This document shows positions 6,233 through 7,534 of a stretch of DNA of 7,534 nucleotides, piece after piece. The first letter of the stretch is position 1, and each line of letters opens with the position of its first letter. The notes beneath the pieces were generated by a model, which had not been told where the DNA came from, ran no database searches, and saw nothing but the letters and a program-made list of their open reading frames with translations. The position numbers and the translations under genes were made by a program. This DNA comes from Chloroflexota bacterium (GTDB lineage: Bacteria > Chloroflexota > Ktedonobacteria > Ktedonobacterales > Ktedonobacteraceae): positions 1 to 7,534 of the forward strand of contig VBHV01000254.1 in the NCBI GenBank assembly GCA_005881995.1, read 5' to 3'.

Positions 6233-7228
6233 TTACACCTGGGCAAACGTATCAATCATCAGCTTCACATCGTCACCCAGAGGGTAAAGTACCGGGCAGG
6301 TGCAGCCATTGCGATTGTACTCTTCTACCTTCGTGCGGACTTCGTCGGGTGTGCCACTGGCGGTGATGCGCTCAATCAATTCGTCCGGCACAAACTGCAT
6401 GGCCTCGTGAATCTGCTCTTTGGTGGCGGGCCACCCGAGAATGCTCTGCACCTTCTGTACGGTTTCCGGTGGCGTGCCGCTGGCCTGAGCAATGTGCGGC
6501 TGCTGGGCAAGGTACTGTGTAATCAATTCCTTGGCCGCCTGCACCGCTCGATGGTGATCGGAATCTACCGAGCAGACGATCAACTGCGGGCGATCAATGT
6601 CGTCCAGGGTGCGCCCGGCTTTTTTCGCGCCGATTTCAATGTGTTCCAGGGCTTCGGAATTGTATGCTGGGGGCACGCAATAATTGAGCAGCACGCCGTC
6701 GGCGATTTCGCCTGCCAGCTCCATCATGCCCATGTGCGTCGCGCCGATGTAGATGGGCACGTTGCGCGGCTCGCGTCGCCCGTGTACGACATCGAGCTCG
6801 ATACCATCCACGTGATGGAATTCGCCGTGGAAGGTGACGCGCTCCATCTTGAGCAGGCGCTTCAGCACTTCGACGGTCTCGCGCATGGCCTTGAGGGGCT
6901 TTCTGCGTTCAATGCCCACCTGTTTCGCCAGCGGGTCCCACCACGCGCCGATGCCGCAGATGATGCGATCCGGCGCGAGGTCGTCGAGCGTCAAGAAGGT
7001 CGCGGCGAGCAATCCGATGTTGCGCGTCCAGTTGTTCAACACGCCGCTGCCAATTTTCATGCGCGTTGTCACCGCCGCAAAGGCAGCCATTGGTACAATT
7101 GCATCACGCACGAGGCGCGATTCGGCCTGCCACACGGCCTCGAAGCCGCGCTGCTCGGCATACTGGGCGTATGCCATGCCTTCGCGTATGTCGTGTTTGT
7201 CTTGCAGGTATATTGCCACGCGTGCCAT
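6233..7228 (-). CDS. LLM-class F420-dependent oxidoreductase
   Basis: A 331-aa TIM-barrel enzyme of the luciferase-like monooxygenase superfamily, closest in look to F420-dependent Mer/FGD-type reductases that pass hydride between F420 and an organic substrate; the substrate is not evident. Family features in order are [20 protein letters not shown] (about 18-37), [37 protein letters not shown] with the following IGAWWDPLA, and [19 protein letters not shown], then the [10 protein letters not shown] segment and [20 protein letters not shown], which precedes the DGVLLN strand. The frame is open further up to 7300, but the start MARVAIYL at 7228 is chosen because AAGGAG (7240-7235) is 6 bases upstream and the barrel's first strand begins there. 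It lies 55 bases after the histidine kinase stop on the same strand with no evident promoter or terminator between, so co-transcription is possible. Its TAA is one base from the facing glycosyltransferase stop. Confidence 0.9.
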   Translation of the reverse strand: MARVAIYLQDKHDIREGMAYAQYAEQRGFEAVWQAESRLVRDAIVPMAAFAAVTTRMKIGSGVLNNWTRNIGLLAATFLTLDDLAPDRIICGIGAWWDPLAKQVGIERRKPLKAMRETVEVLKRLLKMERVTFHGEFHHVDGIELDVVHGRREPRNVPIYIGATHMGMMELAGEIADGVLLNYCVPPAYNSEALEHIEIGAKKAGRTLDDIDRPQLIVCSVDSDHHRAVQAAKELITQYLAQQPHIAQASGTPPETVQKVQSILGWPATKEQIHEAMQFVPDELIERITASGTPDEVRTKVEEYNRNGCTCPVLYPLGDDVKLMIDTFAQV

Positions 7229-7283
7229 AGGATGCTCCTTACCTTCGCTTTCAAGGTGACCGCAAGGGTCGCTCATTCCGCAG

Positions 7284-7534
7284 CTATTCGCTGGAAGCAT
7301 TTAGTGGCAGTGTAAATGAAAACGTAGAGCCCTCGTTTCTGACTCCACGACTCTTTACGGAGATGGTCCCTGCCATAGCCTCGACCAGCTGTCGTGTAAT
7401 ATAAAGCCCCAGGCCGCTGCCTCGAATCTCGCCGTGCATGTCCCGTTCCAGGCGCACAAATTTGTCGAAGATAATTTCCTGTTTGTCAGGGGGGATGCCT
7501 GAACCGCGATCAACCACACAGATGCGTACCAGGT
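7284..7534 (-). CDS. sensor histidine kinase, C-terminal ATPase end only
   Basis: The frame enters from the right edge, so the start and the sensor and dimerisation domains are outside. Visible residues read [18 protein letters not shown] at the edge, then [12 protein letters not shown] and [19 protein letters not shown], and end in [14 protein letters not shown] before TAG at 7286-7284. These are the G1 box (DRGSGIP), F box (IFDKFVR) and G2 box (GSGLGL) of the HATPase_c fold that binds ATP in two-component sensor kinases. The internal GTG at 7517 is inside the G1 strand and is not a real start. The C-terminus ends normally just after the last beta strand, with no receiver domain fused there. 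The partner regulator, if adjacent, would be beyond the window. Confidence 0.92.
   Translation of the reverse strand, partial: LVRICVVDRGSGIPPDKQEIIFDKFVRLERDMHGEIRGSGLGLYITRQLVEAMAGTISVKSRGVRNEGSTFSFTLPLNASSE

Noticed and set aside
7229..7283. GACC/GGTC inverted repeat as a terminator after the histidine kinase
   Set aside because: Only four-base arms and no T run, so it is not a credible terminator.
7229..7300. Upstream extension of the oxidoreductase frame
   Set aside because: The extra 24 residues are not family-like, and AAGGAG sits exactly before ATG 7228.
6125..7315. 396-codon open frame on plus, opposite the oxidoreductase
   Set aside because: It is fully antisense to a clear LLM-family gene, overlaps the end of the glycosyltransferase, has no family-like motif and is rich in His/Ala/Arg as expected of a mirror frame.

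Overview
The window looks like chromosomal DNA from a Chloroflexota bacterium of the Ktedonobacteria type. This is an inference from gene style: a Ser/Thr kinase fused to a WD40 propeller, an F420-type luciferase-like oxidoreductase, an MGT-family glycosyltransferase and moderate GC. No rRNA or tRNA is present to prove it.

Left part (1-2322, minus strand): the 5' part of a gene resembling the UROD/MetE-like (cobalamin-independent methionine synthase-related) family starts at 413 and runs off the window at base 1. Behind it, on the same strand, lies a 600-aa soluble Ser/Thr protein kinase with a seven-bladed WD40 propeller (520-2322). The 106-base gap between them holds a promoter candidate and two abutting perfect 13-base palindromes, so the left gene probably has its own control.

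Middle (2323-4986, plus strand): a compact divergent promoter region appears to share one -35 segment between the kinase and a plus-strand cluster. The cluster is a secreted GH114 endo-alpha-1,4-polygalactosaminidase whose signal-peptide part is in a different frame from its catalytic domain (2527-3380), a Fic-family gene broken by two apparent internal deletions (3403-4011), and an intact aminoglycoside-phosphotransferase-family kinase overlapping the Fic remnant by one base (4011-4910). A palindrome at the end of that gene leads into a promoter candidate for the next one.

Right part (4987-7534): an intact MGT/YjiC-family glycosyltransferase on plus (4987-6231) converges tail to tail, with one base between stop codons, on an LLM-class F420-dependent oxidoreductase on minus (6233-7228). 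Upstream of the latter on the same strand is the C-terminal ATPase end of a sensor histidine kinase cut by the window edge (7284-7534).

The genes do not form one recognisable pathway. The small-molecule kinase and the glycosyltransferase lie side by side and could both modify antibiotics or natural products, but nothing in the sequence proves a shared substrate. The decay in GH114 and Fic suggests an accessory region in turnover. I see no clear new system. The most informative points are the broken Fic gene, the frame change in GH114, the divergent promoters that share a -35 segment, and the paired palindromes upstream of the left-edge gene.
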